Source: G965229605 sp965229605
GTDB lineage: Bacteria; Pseudomonadota; Alphaproteobacteria; CBDDJK01
Assembly (NCBI GenBank): GCA_965229605.1
Contig: OZ245892.1
Location: 1,612,001 to 1,676,000 of the forward strand
DNA: 64,000 nucleotides
Direction: 5' to 3'
This document shows, in pieces, positions 51,107 through 61,284 of the stretch. The notes under the pieces are model-generated. The model saw only the letters and a list, made by a program, of their open reading frames with translations. It had not been told where the DNA came from and did not search any database. The position numbers were made by a program, and so were the translations under genes. Position 1 is the stretch's first letter; every line of letters begins with the position of its first letter.

Positions 51107-53359
51107 TTAGTAATCCAGAAAACTGCGCAATTTCCGTGACCGGGAAGGATGTTTCAGCTTGCGCAGAGCCTTGGCTTCGATCTGGCGAATACGCTCCCGT
51201 GTAACAGAAAACTGCTGGCCGACTTCTTCAAGCGTATGGTCGGTATTCATCCCGATGCCAAAACGCATGCGCAAGACCCGCTCTTCCCGCGGGGTCAGGG
51301 TGGCCAGCACCCGGGTGGTGGTTTCGCGCAAATTGGAATGGGTCGCCTTGTCGGCTGGCAAAAGCGCGTTTTTATCTTCGATAAAATCACCCAGATAGGA
51401 ATCATCCTCATCGCCGACCGGGGTTTCCAGCGATATCGGCTCTTTGGCAATTTTCATCACCTTGCGGACTTTTTCAAGCGGCATCAGCAGCCGCACCGCC
51501 AGTTCCTCCGGCGTGGGTTCGCGGCCAATTTCATGCTGCATCAGGCGCGACGTGCGCACCAGCTTGTTGATGGTTTCAATCATATGGACTGGAATACGAA
51601 TAGTCCGGGCCTGATCAGCTATCGAGCGGGTAATGGCCTGACGAATCCACCAGGTGGCATAGGTTGAAAATTTATAGCCGCGCCGATATTCAAATTTATC
51701 AACCGCTTTCATCAGGCCAATATTGCCTTCCTGAATCAAATCAAGAAACTGCAAGCCGCGATTGGTGTATTTTTTGGCTATCGAAATCACCAGCCGCAGA
51801 TTGGCTTCAACCATTTCTTTCTTGGCGCGGGCCGATTCACGCTCGCCCTGCTGCACCGCCTTGCAAATCCGGCGAAACTCGCCAATCGGCATCAAAGCCC
51901 GCTCGGCCTGTTCAGCAATCTCGGCCCGGGTCTTTTCAATCGCCTCCCCATGGGTTTCCGCAAATTTGGCAAAAGCCTTCGATTTCTTCGCAATATCCTC
52001 CAGCCAGCCGGGATAATGCTCCCGCCCGTAATAAGCCGCAAGAAAATCTGGACGACTCACCCCGCAATCTACTGCCAGCCGCATCAATTTACCCTCACGG
52101 ACAACCAGCTCTTTATTGATGTTGTAAAGCTCATCCATCAAATCAACAATCCGGGCATCATTCAACCGAACCGCCTGCATCAAGGTGATCAGGGTCCGGC
52201 GATGACGGTCATAACTGCGCTCGGTCGCCCGATTCGGACTGCGCCCCTGCTGCAAAGACAGAAACCTCTTGTCCTGAACCTGTTGCAACTTCCGATACGC
52301 CGCTGCAATCTGTTCAAAAAGATCCAGCACCTCTGGCTTCAAATGAGTCTCCATCGCCTGCATGGACATGCCGGGCTCGTTAAATTCATCGCCCTCGCTA
52401 TCTTCTTCTGACGCCTCGTCAGAATCATCGCTCTTGTCCGCCAACTCCGACTCATTCGCCCCCGAATTGTCATTGGCCGGGGCCTCCATATCAAGATCAT
52501 CCCCGCGATCCGACTCCTCCGCGCTCTCTTCCTCATCAATCTCCGGCCCGTTGTTCATCGTCGCATCAAGATCAATCACATCACGAAGCAAATACTCCCC
52601 ACTTTGCAACTGATCATGCCATTGGGCTATCGCACGCATCGTCAATGGACTCTCGCACAAAGCCCCGATCATATTCTCCCGCCCGCGCTCAATACGCTTG
52701 GCAATCGCAATCTCCCCCTCACGCGAAAGCAACTCAACCGACCCCATATCGCGCAAATACATCCGAACCGGATCATCCGTGCGACCCGCATCGCTGGTCT
52801 GAACATTGCCAGACGTTTCACTCTCACTGTCAGAGTCGCTGCCCTCCCCCTCTTGCGGCTGGTCCGCAGACTTTTGCTCTGCCGCGCTGACCTCGTCCCC
52901 CTCCATCACCGAAATGCCCATGTCAGACAAAGCCGTCATCGTGTCTTCAATCTGCTCCGAATTCACATGCTCCGGCGGAAGGGCCTTGTTCAATTCATCT
53001 ATCGTAATATAACCCCGCGCCTTGCCCTGACGAATCAATTTCTTCAAGGCACTGCGGACATCCGCACTGATATCCGTCCCGGAATCCGTCGTGGTCTCCT
53101 TGGAATCAACATTGGCAGAATCAGCATTTGCAGGGTTGGCTTCATTGGCAGAATTGGCTTCACTGGCCGGAGAAGATTTTTCTTCCTTCACGTCAGACTT
53201 GGCAGCACTGGCCTTAGCAGATTTGCTCTTTGCAGAACCGGTTTTAGAAGTACTCTTGGCCCCGCTCTTGGAAGCACTCGCTTTCACAGGTGTAGCGACT
53301 TCTTCTTCTTCAACAGCTTTGGCAGCAGATTTTGCGCGCGCTCGGCTTCTTTCGGTCAT
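51107..53359 (-). CDS. rpoD: RNA polymerase primary sigma factor RpoD
   Basis: A 750-residue sigma-70. It has region 1.1, the acidic non-conserved insertion (many Asp/Glu/Ser), region 2 with YKFSTYATWWIRQAITRSIAD, region 3, and region 4.2 TLEEVGQQFSVTRERIRQIE for the -35 element. The first 85 residues are a low-complexity Lys/Ala/Ser-rich stretch, longer than in most relatives. It follows dnaG on the same strand, the usual dnaG-rpoD arrangement. Confidence 0.98.
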   Translation of the reverse strand: MTERSRARAKSAAKAVEEEEVATPVKASASKSGAKSTSKTGSAKSKSAKASAAKSDVKEEKSSPASEANSANEANPANADSANVDSKETTTDSGTDISADVRSALKKLIRQGKARGYITIDELNKALPPEHVNSEQIEDTMTALSDMGISVMEGDEVSAAEQKSADQPQEGEGSDSDSESETSGNVQTSDAGRTDDPVRMYLRDMGSVELLSREGEIAIAKRIERGRENMIGALCESPLTMRAIAQWHDQLQSGEYLLRDVIDLDATMNNGPEIDEEESAEESDRGDDLDMEAPANDNSGANESELADKSDDSDEASEEDSEGDEFNEPGMSMQAMETHLKPEVLDLFEQIAAAYRKLQQVQDKRFLSLQQGRSPNRATERSYDRHRRTLITLMQAVRLNDARIVDLMDELYNINKELVVREGKLMRLAVDCGVSRPDFLAAYYGREHYPGWLEDIAKKSKAFAKFAETHGEAIEKTRAEIAEQAERALMPIGEFRRICKAVQQGERESARAKKEMVEANLRLVISIAKKYTNRGLQFLDLIQEGNIGLMKAVDKFEYRRGYKFSTYATWWIRQAITRSIADQARTIRIPVHMIETINKLVRTSRLMQHEIGREPTPEELAVRLLMPLEKVRKVMKIAKEPISLETPVGDEDDSYLGDFIEDKNALLPADKATHSNLRETTTRVLATLTPREERVLRMRFGIGMNTDHTLEEVGQQFSVTRERIRQIEAKALRKLKHPSRSRKLRSFLDY

Positions 53360-53490
53360 GGGTCACCTTCTGTCTCGACCAGCAAAGGTCTGTTTTCCTG
53401 TTGTTCGTACATCGTGAAAAAAACACGCTATATCATCGGTTTTACGATTATACTCCCGTCTATTTCACGCAAATCCTGTTCCACGCAAAT

Positions 53491-53535
53491 CCCCAATTTT
53501 TTTAACCCCAATTTCTTTAACCCCAATTTCTTTAA
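53491..53535 (-). repeat. Three 15-bp tandem repeats between dnaG and rpoD
   Basis: Units CCCCAATTT(T/C)TTTAA at 53491-53505, 53506-53520 and 53521-53535; the last two are identical. They lie just past the dnaG stop on the minus strand, upstream of rpoD. They could mark a slipped-strand repeat or a regulatory site for rpoD. Confidence 0.9.
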
Positions 53536-53555
53536 CATGGTCTCTTTAATATGGG

Positions 53556-55646
53556 CTAATCAAATAAATCAGCAATCGAATCAGCCTCAATAACCGTTAG
53601 ATCAAATTGCTCCTTCAAAGCATTCAGCTTGCCAGCTCTGTCTGCAAGGTCACTCGATACAGAGCCACTGTTTGCAGATGCACCATTTGCAGACTCCCGG
53701 GCATAACGCTGCGCATCCTCGGCCAACTGCCGTTGACGCTGGCCAATCAGCAACCGCATCACCAGATCGCGCGCCTGCCGGGTTAATTCATAGTCATCCA
53801 CCGGGCCAAATGTATCACTTGCATCCGGCTTATTCATCATACTTCTATCGCCGTCAAGAGACTTTGATATTTGCGAACGCCTCAAGGCTTTGGGGATCAG
53901 CCGTTGAACGCTTTCATCCTCCATCTGATCCAGCAAGGCTTGATGACCATTCGCACGCATTTTCTGAATGATCGTTTCTTGAGAGGGCATGTCTTGAGCA
54001 AGCGTCTGCGTCATATGCACATCCCCTGTTGTTCGATCAGTTGGTGTTGGATCAGATGATAAAGCGGCTGCTTCATCATAGATATCTGCACTTGCTATTT
54101 GTAAATCAATTCGGAATTTGTCAAGGTCTGCATCGAAAGGAAATTGCGCCAATTCCTCATCCAGGCTCAAGGCAAGGCGGGGCTGGGAAAGAAGAACATG
54201 CAAAATAATCAGTTGAATCAAGCGGTCCATGCCTTTGACTTTACCCCGCAGCTTTTGACCCAGAGCCTGCCCGACGATTGAATTATGGCGACCGGCTGAA
54301 TAGCCACCGCCTATGCCTGCTCTTGCAGATTTTGGAGTCCAGGTCCTCTGGGCACGAACAAGGTCCCAGAACTTTCCTTTTATGGCAGAGCCAAAATGAC
54401 GGCGCGTGGTCGGATCGGCAATAAGCGCAATCAGGCGATCAAGGTTTTTCTCCAGCCGGGCTTTATGATCGGGAGTTGCAAGATCAAGTCCTTCGGCCTG
54501 TGCGCGGGTGAGCATATCTTCAAGCGGGATAGACTGGTCAATCAACCGTTGAATTTGGCGTACCGCTTCTGAACGATCAGCACTGTTCTGGATAAGGCTG
54601 TCCGGGTCTTCTCCGGCGGGCAAGAGCATAAAGGCCAGTGATTTCCCGGGGCTTAAAACAGGCAAGGATCGCTCGGCAGCGCGGGCTGCAGCCTTTAGCC
54701 CGGCACTATCGCCATCCAGACAAAAGCATGGCCGGTCAGAAAGCCGCCAGGCCAGTGTCAGTTGATCCTCGGTCACCGCAGTTCCAAGCGGAGCCATCGA
54801 CCCGGCAAACCCGGCCTGCCACAAAGCAATCACATCGGTATAGCCTTCAACCAGCAACACGGCCTGACCAGACCGCGCCGCCACCTGTGCGCCGGGGTAA
54901 TTATACAGCGTACGGCCTTTATCAAATAAAGCGGTCTCTGGAGAATTGATATATTTCCCGACCCGTGCAGCCTTGGCATCGCCCAGAAAACGCCCGCCAA
55001 AAGCAATCACCCGTCCCTTTGGATCAAAAATAGGAAACATCAGCCGATTCCTGAATAAAGGATAGGGATCGCCATGACCCTCTGGTTTGCGCAAAAGACC
55101 GGCCTCGACAAGCTGTGCAGACTCAATTCCGGCCTTTTCGGCTGCGCTCAAAAAGCGTGACCTCTCTTCGTCCGCAAAACCAAGCCGGAAATGATGCCGG
55201 GCCTCCGCCCCAATCGCACGATCCTCAAAATAGGCCCGCGCCCCCGAACCTTCCGGGCTGTTCAGCCTTTCTTGAAAATAGCCACAGGCAAACTCCATGA
55301 CCGCATGCAAATCAGCGGCTTTATGCTCTTTCTGTCTGGATTCAGGATCAGGGCTTGGCAAGCTGACTCCAGCAATATCTGCCAACCTGCGCACGGCTTC
55401 ATGAAATTCAACTCCGTCCTGACGCATGATCCAGGTGAAATGACTGCCATGCTCCCCTGATGAAAAACAATGGTAATAGCCCTCGTCATCGCGGACATGA
55501 AAGGAAGGAGTCTTCTCCTGAATAAAAGGCGACAGGCCCCACCAGTCGTTTGGTCGCCGTTGCTTTAGCTGGACATCACGCCCCACCAGCTCGGAGAGCG
55601 GAATCCGCATTTTGATCTGTTCAAGCAGTGAGTCTGAAAAATACAT
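53556..55646 (-). CDS. dnaG: DNA primase, with degenerate zinc-binding site
   Basis: Makes RNA primers for replication. The 696-residue protein has the TOPRIM domain (VLLVEGYTDVIALW, CLDGDSAGLKAA) and the N-terminal CHC2-type domain. In that domain three of the four usual zinc ligands are replaced: the stretch reads GLSPFIQEKTPSF and YHCFSSGEHG, so Ser39, Ile42 and Ser63 stand where Cys, His and Cys are expected; only Cys60 remains. The fold may be kept without zinc. The gene precedes rpoD by about 200 bp. Confidence 0.96.
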   Translation of the reverse strand: MYFSDSLLEQIKMRIPLSELVGRDVQLKQRRPNDWWGLSPFIQEKTPSFHVRDDEGYYHCFSSGEHGSHFTWIMRQDGVEFHEAVRRLADIAGVSLPSPDPESRQKEHKAADLHAVMEFACGYFQERLNSPEGSGARAYFEDRAIGAEARHHFRLGFADEERSRFLSAAEKAGIESAQLVEAGLLRKPEGHGDPYPLFRNRLMFPIFDPKGRVIAFGGRFLGDAKAARVGKYINSPETALFDKGRTLYNYPGAQVAARSGQAVLLVEGYTDVIALWQAGFAGSMAPLGTAVTEDQLTLAWRLSDRPCFCLDGDSAGLKAAARAAERSLPVLSPGKSLAFMLLPAGEDPDSLIQNSADRSEAVRQIQRLIDQSIPLEDMLTRAQAEGLDLATPDHKARLEKNLDRLIALIADPTTRRHFGSAIKGKFWDLVRAQRTWTPKSARAGIGGGYSAGRHNSIVGQALGQKLRGKVKGMDRLIQLIILHVLLSQPRLALSLDEELAQFPFDADLDKFRIDLQIASADIYDEAAALSSDPTPTDRTTGDVHMTQTLAQDMPSQETIIQKMRANGHQALLDQMEDESVQRLIPKALRRSQISKSLDGDRSMMNKPDASDTFGPVDDYELTRQARDLVMRLLIGQRQRQLAEDAQRYARESANGASANSGSVSSDLADRAGKLNALKEQFDLTVIEADSIADLFD

Positions 55647-55676
55647 TCCCTTTTCTAGCTTGCGATAGTCACAAAC

Positions 55677-57059
55677 TCAACAGGCCTCATCAAGAGCAGA
55701 GGCTAGCCGATCCATCATCATTTCTATTTCTTCATGGGTGATGATCAGGGGCGGGCAAACCGCAACAATATCGCCAGCCAGAGCCCGCACAATCAACCCG
55801 TGCTTTTCGCATAAGGCCCCGACCTTTGCCCCCATGCCCTGTGCGGGATCAAAACTCTGGCGAGTCTTTTTGTCAGCCACCAGCTCAAGCGCACCGATCA
55901 GGCCAAGCCCGCGGGCTTCTCCAACCAGAGGATGATCTGAAAATTCTTTCAGCCTTGACTGAAAATAAGGAGAGATACTTTTCACATGATCAAGAATGGA
56001 GCGTTCTTCATAGATTTTCAGGACCTCGCTGGCAATCGCAGTCCCGACCGGATGACCGCTATAGGTATAGCCCATCCCGAAAGCCCCGTGGCGACCAGAG
56101 TTTTCGATCACAGCTTCCGAGATTTCCCGGTTCAGCATAGTGGCCGAAAGCGGAAAATAGGCCGAGGTCAGTTGCTTGGCCACGGTCACAATATCGGGGT
56201 CAATCGACAGGGTTTCGCTGCCAAACATATTACCCGTGCGGCCAAAGCCACAGATCACTTCGTCTGCAACCATCAAGATATTATGGCGGCGCAAAACAGC
56301 CTGTATGGCTTCAAAATAACCATCAGGCGGCACAATCACCCCGCCTGCACCCATCACGGGCTCGGCAATAAAGGCCGCAATCGTCTCTGGCCCTTCCCGC
56401 TCGATCAATTCCTCAAGCTGGCGCACCAGATCAGCACAAAATTCCTTTTCACTCATATCCGGGTCCGGTGCCCGGTAATGGTGCGGACAGGCCGTATGCA
56501 GCACACCCTCCATCGGCAAATCAAAATCAGCATGAAGGATCGGCAAACCGGTCAGGCTGGCAGACGCAAGCGTCACCCCGTGATAGCCTTTCAATCGGGA
56601 AATAATTTTCTTCTTTTTAGGCTTGCCAATCGCATTCATATAATAGCGGATGACCTTGATGGCTGTGTCATTGGCCTCGGACCCTGAATTGGCAAAAAGC
56701 ACCTTGTCCATCGCCCGTTCACTGCCTGCCCCGGCACTGCCTGCGCCCGGCGCGAGTGCACAAAGCTGCCCGGCAAGTTCAATTGCAGGCGGGTGCGACT
56801 TATGGGCAAAAACATGGCTAAAAGATAGCTTCTGCATCTGTGTGCTGGCAGTTTTCACCAGCCGCTCTTCCCCATAGCCAAGCCCGCAGCACCATAAGCC
56901 AGCCAGCCCTTCAATATAGCGATTACCGGCGTGATCGGTGATCCAGACCCCTTTTGCCGATTCCATCACCATCGGGCCTTTGTCGCGATGCTTAACCAAA
57001 TTTGTATAAGGATGGATCATATGCGCGATATCGCGCGCTTCAAGCGAATTTGGGATCAT
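55677..57059 (-). CDS. Class III PLP-dependent aminotransferase
   Basis: A 460-residue omega-amino-acid aminotransferase-type enzyme. The PLP-binding Lys is in DIVTVAKQLTSAYFPLSA, with ADEVICGFGRTG upstream and FANSGSEANDTAIK for cofactor binding. Relatives transfer amines from beta-alanine, GABA, taurine or polyamines to pyruvate. The frame opens at 57230, but the ATG at 57059 gives a normal N-terminus. It is divergent from ccrM. A link to the amine pathway of the microcompartment locus is possible but not shown. Confidence 0.9.
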   Translation of the reverse strand: MIPNSLEARDIAHMIHPYTNLVKHRDKGPMVMESAKGVWITDHAGNRYIEGLAGLWCCGLGYGEERLVKTASTQMQKLSFSHVFAHKSHPPAIELAGQLCALAPGAGSAGAGSERAMDKVLFANSGSEANDTAIKVIRYYMNAIGKPKKKKIISRLKGYHGVTLASASLTGLPILHADFDLPMEGVLHTACPHHYRAPDPDMSEKEFCADLVRQLEELIEREGPETIAAFIAEPVMGAGGVIVPPDGYFEAIQAVLRRHNILMVADEVICGFGRTGNMFGSETLSIDPDIVTVAKQLTSAYFPLSATMLNREISEAVIENSGRHGAFGMGYTYSGHPVGTAIASEVLKIYEERSILDHVKSISPYFQSRLKEFSDHPLVGEARGLGLIGALELVADKKTRQSFDPAQGMGAKVGALCEKHGLIVRALAGDIVAVCPPLIITHEEIEMMMDRLASALDEAC

Positions 57060-57223
57060 GAGTCTGCCCGCCAAAATTTTGGTTAAACGAATTCTATATG
57101 AAACAAAACCATATCTTTCAAGATACAGTGAGACAGGCCAACGTGCCAGAAGATTATTTTCTCCCCCTATTTTTGACTGAATATTTGAACAAACGTATTT
57201 CAAGTAATCAATATTTAATTTAC

Positions 57224-57252
57224 TTGACATTTTTGCATAAAATAAATATTCA
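57224..57252 (+). promoter_or_regulatory. Putative sigma-70 promoter of the GANTC methyltransferase gene
   Basis: TTGACA at 57224-57229 and TATTCA at 57247-57252 are 17 bp apart, about 30 bp before the start at 57281. The -10 is weak. Confidence 0.45.
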
Positions 57253-57280
57253 TAAAGTAATCAAGGTCAGGAGATTATCC

Positions 57281-58387
57281 ATGAAAGCCAATTCTTCCTC
57301 TGTCATTTCGCTGCCCGTCAATCAGGTGATGGAAGGCGATTCAATATCCCTGCTGCGCCAGTTCCCGGAAGCGTCGGTTGATATGATCTTTGCCGACCCG
57401 CCGTATAACCTGCAGCTTTCGCAAACGGACTTGCGCCGCCCGGACAATAGCAAGGTTGATGGAGTTACCGCCGACTGGGACCGGTTTGATGATTTTGATG
57501 AATATGACCGCTTTTCCCGGGACTGGCTGGCAGCCGCCCGGCGGGTGCTGAAACCGGATGGTACCTTATGGGTGATTGGCAGCTATCATAATATCTTCCG
57601 GCTTGGCACAGCCTTGCAGAATATGGGATTCTGGATTTTGAATGATGTAATCTGGACAAAATCCAATCCGATGCCAAATTTCAGAGGCCGCCGCTTTACC
57701 AATGCCCATGAAACATTGATCTGGGCGGCCCGTGATCAGGACAGCAAATATTGTTTTAATTATGCGGCAATGAAATCTTTAAACGATGCCTTGCAGATGC
57801 GCAGTGACTGGCATCTTCCGATTTGCACCGGCGGGGAACGGCTGAAAAAAGCTGATGGATCAAAGGCCCATCCCACGCAAAAGCCTGAATCGCTTTTACA
57901 CAGAATTATTCTTTCTTCGAGCGAGGCCGGAGATATTGTGCTTGATCCTTTTGGTGGCACCGGGACAACCGCTGCTGTCGCCAAAAGGTTAGGGCGACGC
58001 TATGTGGTGATCGAGCGCGATCCGGCCTATGCTGCCTTGATCAAGGAACGGTTGCATAAGACCCCGATGGCGGTTGACAAGGAGGCCATAAGTCACACCG
58101 ATGCCCGCAAAAAGGAATTGCGTGTGCCGTTCGGGCATTTGGTAGAGCGCGGCCTTCTGGAGGCCGGGACAATTCTGGTCAGCCCTTGCGGGCGGCATAC
58201 GGCGAAGGTCCGGGCGGACGGGTCCTTGATTTCGGATAAATATAAAGGCTCCATCCATCAGGTCGGGGCGCAGGTGCAAGGCGCACCGACGTGCAACGGC
58301 TGGACCTATTGGATGATTGACAGTCGGGATTCGCCGGTTTCGATTGATCTTCTGCGCCAGCAAGTGCGGGCAGAACTGGCCGGATAG
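57281..58387 (+). CDS. ccrM: Cell-cycle-regulated adenine methyltransferase (GANTC, CcrM type)
   Basis: A 368-residue N6-adenine methyltransferase. DPPY lies at residues 39-42 and the AdoMet motif in VLDPFGGTGTTAAVAKRLG. The C-terminal CcrM DNA-binding domain (FGHLVERGLLEAGTILVSP, NGWTYWMID) is present. A longer frame starts at 57098, but GGAG before ATG 57281 and family length support this start. There is no partner endonuclease. Such enzymes methylate GANTC once per cell cycle and affect dnaA and ctrA-type promoters. Confidence 0.95.
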   Translation: MKANSSSVISLPVNQVMEGDSISLLRQFPEASVDMIFADPPYNLQLSQTDLRRPDNSKVDGVTADWDRFDDFDEYDRFSRDWLAAARRVLKPDGTLWVIGSYHNIFRLGTALQNMGFWILNDVIWTKSNPMPNFRGRRFTNAHETLIWAARDQDSKYCFNYAAMKSLNDALQMRSDWHLPICTGGERLKKADGSKAHPTQKPESLLHRIILSSSEAGDIVLDPFGGTGTTAAVAKRLGRRYVVIERDPAYAALIKERLHKTPMAVDKEAISHTDARKKELRVPFGHLVERGLLEAGTILVSPCGRHTAKVRADGSLISDKYKGSIHQVGAQVQGAPTCNGWTYWMIDSRDSPVSIDLLRQQVRAELAG

Positions 58388-58396
58388 CAACGACTA

Positions 58397-59596
58397 TTAA
58401 AGACTCTGGCTGGACCAGTCAGCCAGCCGCACAAGAGCCTCTTGCAGGCGTTCCGTGCTGGCCGCAAAAGAAAAGCGGATATGGCCTTCACCCGCCCCGC
58501 CAAAGCCGGGACCGCCGACAATAGCAATGCCTGCTTCTTCAAGCAGTCGCTTTTCAACAAGATCGGCAGAAAGGCCGGTTGCCTGAATATCGGCAAAGGC
58601 ATAAAAGGCCCCGCCCGGATTATTGCAGGCAAAACCCGGGATATCATTAAGCCCTTTGACAAAAAGATTGCGGCGTTCTTCAAAGGCCTGACGCATGGTA
58701 GCAACAGAATCCTGCGGGCCTTGTAAAGCAGCAATGGCTGCCTGTTGAGCCACCGCATTGACGCAGGAATGGCTATTGACACAAAATCGTTCGGCCAGAG
58801 AAATCAGATGTTCTGGCCAGACCGCAAAGCCCAGCCGCCAGCCGGTCATGGCATAGCGTTTCGACCAGCCATCAAGCAGGATAAGCTGATTTTTCAACTT
58901 GGGAAAACGCAGGAAACTATGATGTTCATGGCCATCAAATAAGAGGCCTTCATAGATTTCATCACTCAAGAGCGCACAATCAGGATGATCGGCCAGAATA
59001 TCAGCAATCTTTGTGGCTTGCGCCGAAGACAAGATGCCGCCGGTTGGATTGCCCGGACTATTGATAATTACCAGCGATGTTTTGTCCGTGATCAGATCGG
59101 CCAGATCAGAAGGCTGTGGCGCAAAATCATGGCGTGAAGACAAGCGCAATGGCACCGCCTTTGCCCCGGTATAATCAATCAGGGAGCGATAGATCGGGAA
59201 TCCCGGATCAGGGTAAATAATCTCTCGCCCCGGCGCACCAAACATCAAAATTGCCTGAAACATGGTGACTTTGCCGCCAGGCACAACGAGAACACGCGCC
59301 GGGTCTATATCAACGCCATGTCGGCGTTGCAGGTCCTGCGAAGCCGCCTGACGCAAAGCCGAGATACCCGGGGCCGGGGTATAGCCATGATGACCGGCGG
59401 CAATCGCTTCTTTGGCAGCTTCCAGAATATGATCAGGCGGCGAAAAATCGGGCTGCCCGATACCAAGATTGATAATATCCTTTCCTTCGGCACGTAGAGC
59501 CTCTGCCCGGGCGAGAACCCCGAATGCGCTTTCTGTTCCAAGTCGTGAAAAAGCAGGAACCGGCTGTGGACCCATGGTGGACAATTTCACCTCCAT
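58397..59596 (-). CDS. Class I/II pyridoxal phosphate aminotransferase
   Basis: A 399-residue aspartate-aminotransferase-fold enzyme. The PLP Lys is in LDGWSKRYAMTGWRLGF; NSPGNPTGG and YPDPGFPIYRSL are conserved. It is 17 nt downstream of the TPP-enzyme gene on the same strand. Substrate not predictable. It converges with ccrM. Confidence 0.88.
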   Translation of the reverse strand: MEVKLSTMGPQPVPAFSRLGTESAFGVLARAEALRAEGKDIINLGIGQPDFSPPDHILEAAKEAIAAGHHGYTPAPGISALRQAASQDLQRRHGVDIDPARVLVVPGGKVTMFQAILMFGAPGREIIYPDPGFPIYRSLIDYTGAKAVPLRLSSRHDFAPQPSDLADLITDKTSLVIINSPGNPTGGILSSAQATKIADILADHPDCALLSDEIYEGLLFDGHEHHSFLRFPKLKNQLILLDGWSKRYAMTGWRLGFAVWPEHLISLAERFCVNSHSCVNAVAQQAAIAALQGPQDSVATMRQAFEERRNLFVKGLNDIPGFACNNPGGAFYAFADIQATGLSADLVEKRLLEEAGIAIVGGPGFGGAGEGHIRFSFAASTERLQEALVRLADWSSQSL

Positions 59597-59613
59597 TTTT
59601 ATGTAGTGGCGTT

Positions 59614-61284
59614 TTATGCGGGCGGCGTTCCGGGACCCGGGGCGGCAATTCCTTCAATCGCCACATCAATACAGGCAGGCTTGCCACTTTCTATGGCCCG
59701 GGTCAGGGCGGCATCAAAATCACCCAGATCAGTGACATATTCCCCGTGCGCACCAAGGGCTGCCGCCGCCAGATCATAACGTGCCGCGCTTAAATCACAT
59801 CCGGTCAGGCGTTTAGCCCCATATTCGCGTAATTGAAGCTGGTTTTCTGCATTCCAGCAACGATCATTGCCAATAATCAAAATGAGCGGCAAATCCTCAC
59901 GCACCGCCGTTTCAAATTCACTCAGATGGAACCCGGCACTTCCATCGCCACTCAGTGCAAAAACCGGAGCCGTCTTGTCATGGGCGCGGGCTGCCATCCC
60001 ATAGGGAAGCGCGCAGCCAATCACCCCGCCTGACCCGCAAATCACCCGCCGTTTAGACTGCAAAACCGCTTGCGCCCATTGACCAAATTCACCGCCATCA
60101 CAAATCAGGATGGAGGCAGGATCACGCGCCAGAAATTCCCCGATCTGCGCACATAGAGCGGCCGGATGAACGCCCGCAGACTGACTGCGCGCGGGATGAG
60201 CGTCTGCTGTTGAGTGGGTATTGGCAATCCGGGCCAGATCATATCCCCGCCAGACAATCTGTGTGCTGACATGATCGCGCCAACCCTCCCGCGAAGACCC
60301 GGCTCCCTTCATTTGCGAAAGGGAATCTCCAGCCGCAAACGGATGGGCCTTTAGCGATAAAATCAGCCGCTCCCCAAGATTGCGCTTGGCCTGCTCAAGC
60401 TGCCTATCATCGGCATCAATAACCATCCATTGCGATTCAGGCGACCAGACTCCGGCTTTGCCAAAAGCGATGCTGAAATCAACCGCCTTGCCCAGACAGA
60501 GAATACGATCAGCCTCGGCAAAAGCGGTTGAAATATTGCCAAGAGCCGGGTCCTTGATCCCGCGCGGGCTTTCAATCGGGATAACCGGGGCATCAAGCCT
60601 GTCTGAGAGCGTGCTTAAAAATGCCTGATGGGCGCGCAAAGCCGGGCCCGCCAGAACCAGTGGACGGGCGGCCTGATCAAGGAGCTGGCGCATTTTTACC
60701 AGTGTTCCGACATCCGGTTGATCGGGCGTAACCGGCGAAAAATCAGCCACAGAAACCAGCGAAGCCTTGCCCGAATCAGCAGCCAGAACATCGGCGGGCA
60801 AGGATAGATGCACAGGGCCTGGCCGATCCGACAAAGCCGTCTGGATTGCCATGGCAAGATCACGATCCAGCCTGGCCGGGTCGCTGGCGCGAAAGGACAA
60901 TTTGGTCAGCGGTTTTGTCATGCTAACCAGATCAAGGGCTTGAAAACTGCCAAGCCCTTCTTGTGCTTGCGGGGCATCGCCGCTGAGCAGCAAAACCGGA
61001 CTTTCAGAAGCCTTGGCCGCATAAAGCGCACCCAGCGCATTGCCAAGCCCCGGTCCGGCCGTCACCATGGCGACCCCGATTTGACCGGAAAGCTGCGCCC
61101 ATGCCTCCGCCATAAAAACGGCCGCCCCTTCATGGCGTACATGAAACAGGCGAATATCGGTATCCAGGCAGGAATCAAAGATCGACATGATCTGATTGCC
61201 GGACAGTGAAAAGACCTTTTGAACCCCTGCAATTTGCAAGGCTTGCGCCAGCTTGTCAGCTCCCCGCATCAATTTCTCCGCCAT
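59614..61284 (-). CDS. Thiamine pyrophosphate enzyme (acetolactate synthase large-subunit-like)
   Basis: A 556-residue TPP enzyme. The catalytic Glu is in FHVRHEGAAVFMAEAW and the TPP-binding segment in FALSGDGSAGFHLSEF. The layout resembles acetolactate synthase or benzoylformate-decarboxylase-type enzymes. No regulatory small subunit is adjacent, so an alternative decarboxylase or carboligase role is as likely as branched-chain synthesis. The start at 61284 has a GGGGG ribosome site and overlaps the M16 peptidase gene by 29 nt. Confidence 0.85.
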   Translation of the reverse strand: MAEKLMRGADKLAQALQIAGVQKVFSLSGNQIMSIFDSCLDTDIRLFHVRHEGAAVFMAEAWAQLSGQIGVAMVTAGPGLGNALGALYAAKASESPVLLLSGDAPQAQEGLGSFQALDLVSMTKPLTKLSFRASDPARLDRDLAMAIQTALSDRPGPVHLSLPADVLAADSGKASLVSVADFSPVTPDQPDVGTLVKMRQLLDQAARPLVLAGPALRAHQAFLSTLSDRLDAPVIPIESPRGIKDPALGNISTAFAEADRILCLGKAVDFSIAFGKAGVWSPESQWMVIDADDRQLEQAKRNLGERLILSLKAHPFAAGDSLSQMKGAGSSREGWRDHVSTQIVWRGYDLARIANTHSTADAHPARSQSAGVHPAALCAQIGEFLARDPASILICDGGEFGQWAQAVLQSKRRVICGSGGVIGCALPYGMAARAHDKTAPVFALSGDGSAGFHLSEFETAVREDLPLILIIGNDRCWNAENQLQLREYGAKRLTGCDLSAARYDLAAAALGAHGEYVTDLGDFDAALTRAIESGKPACIDVAIEGIAAPGPGTPPA

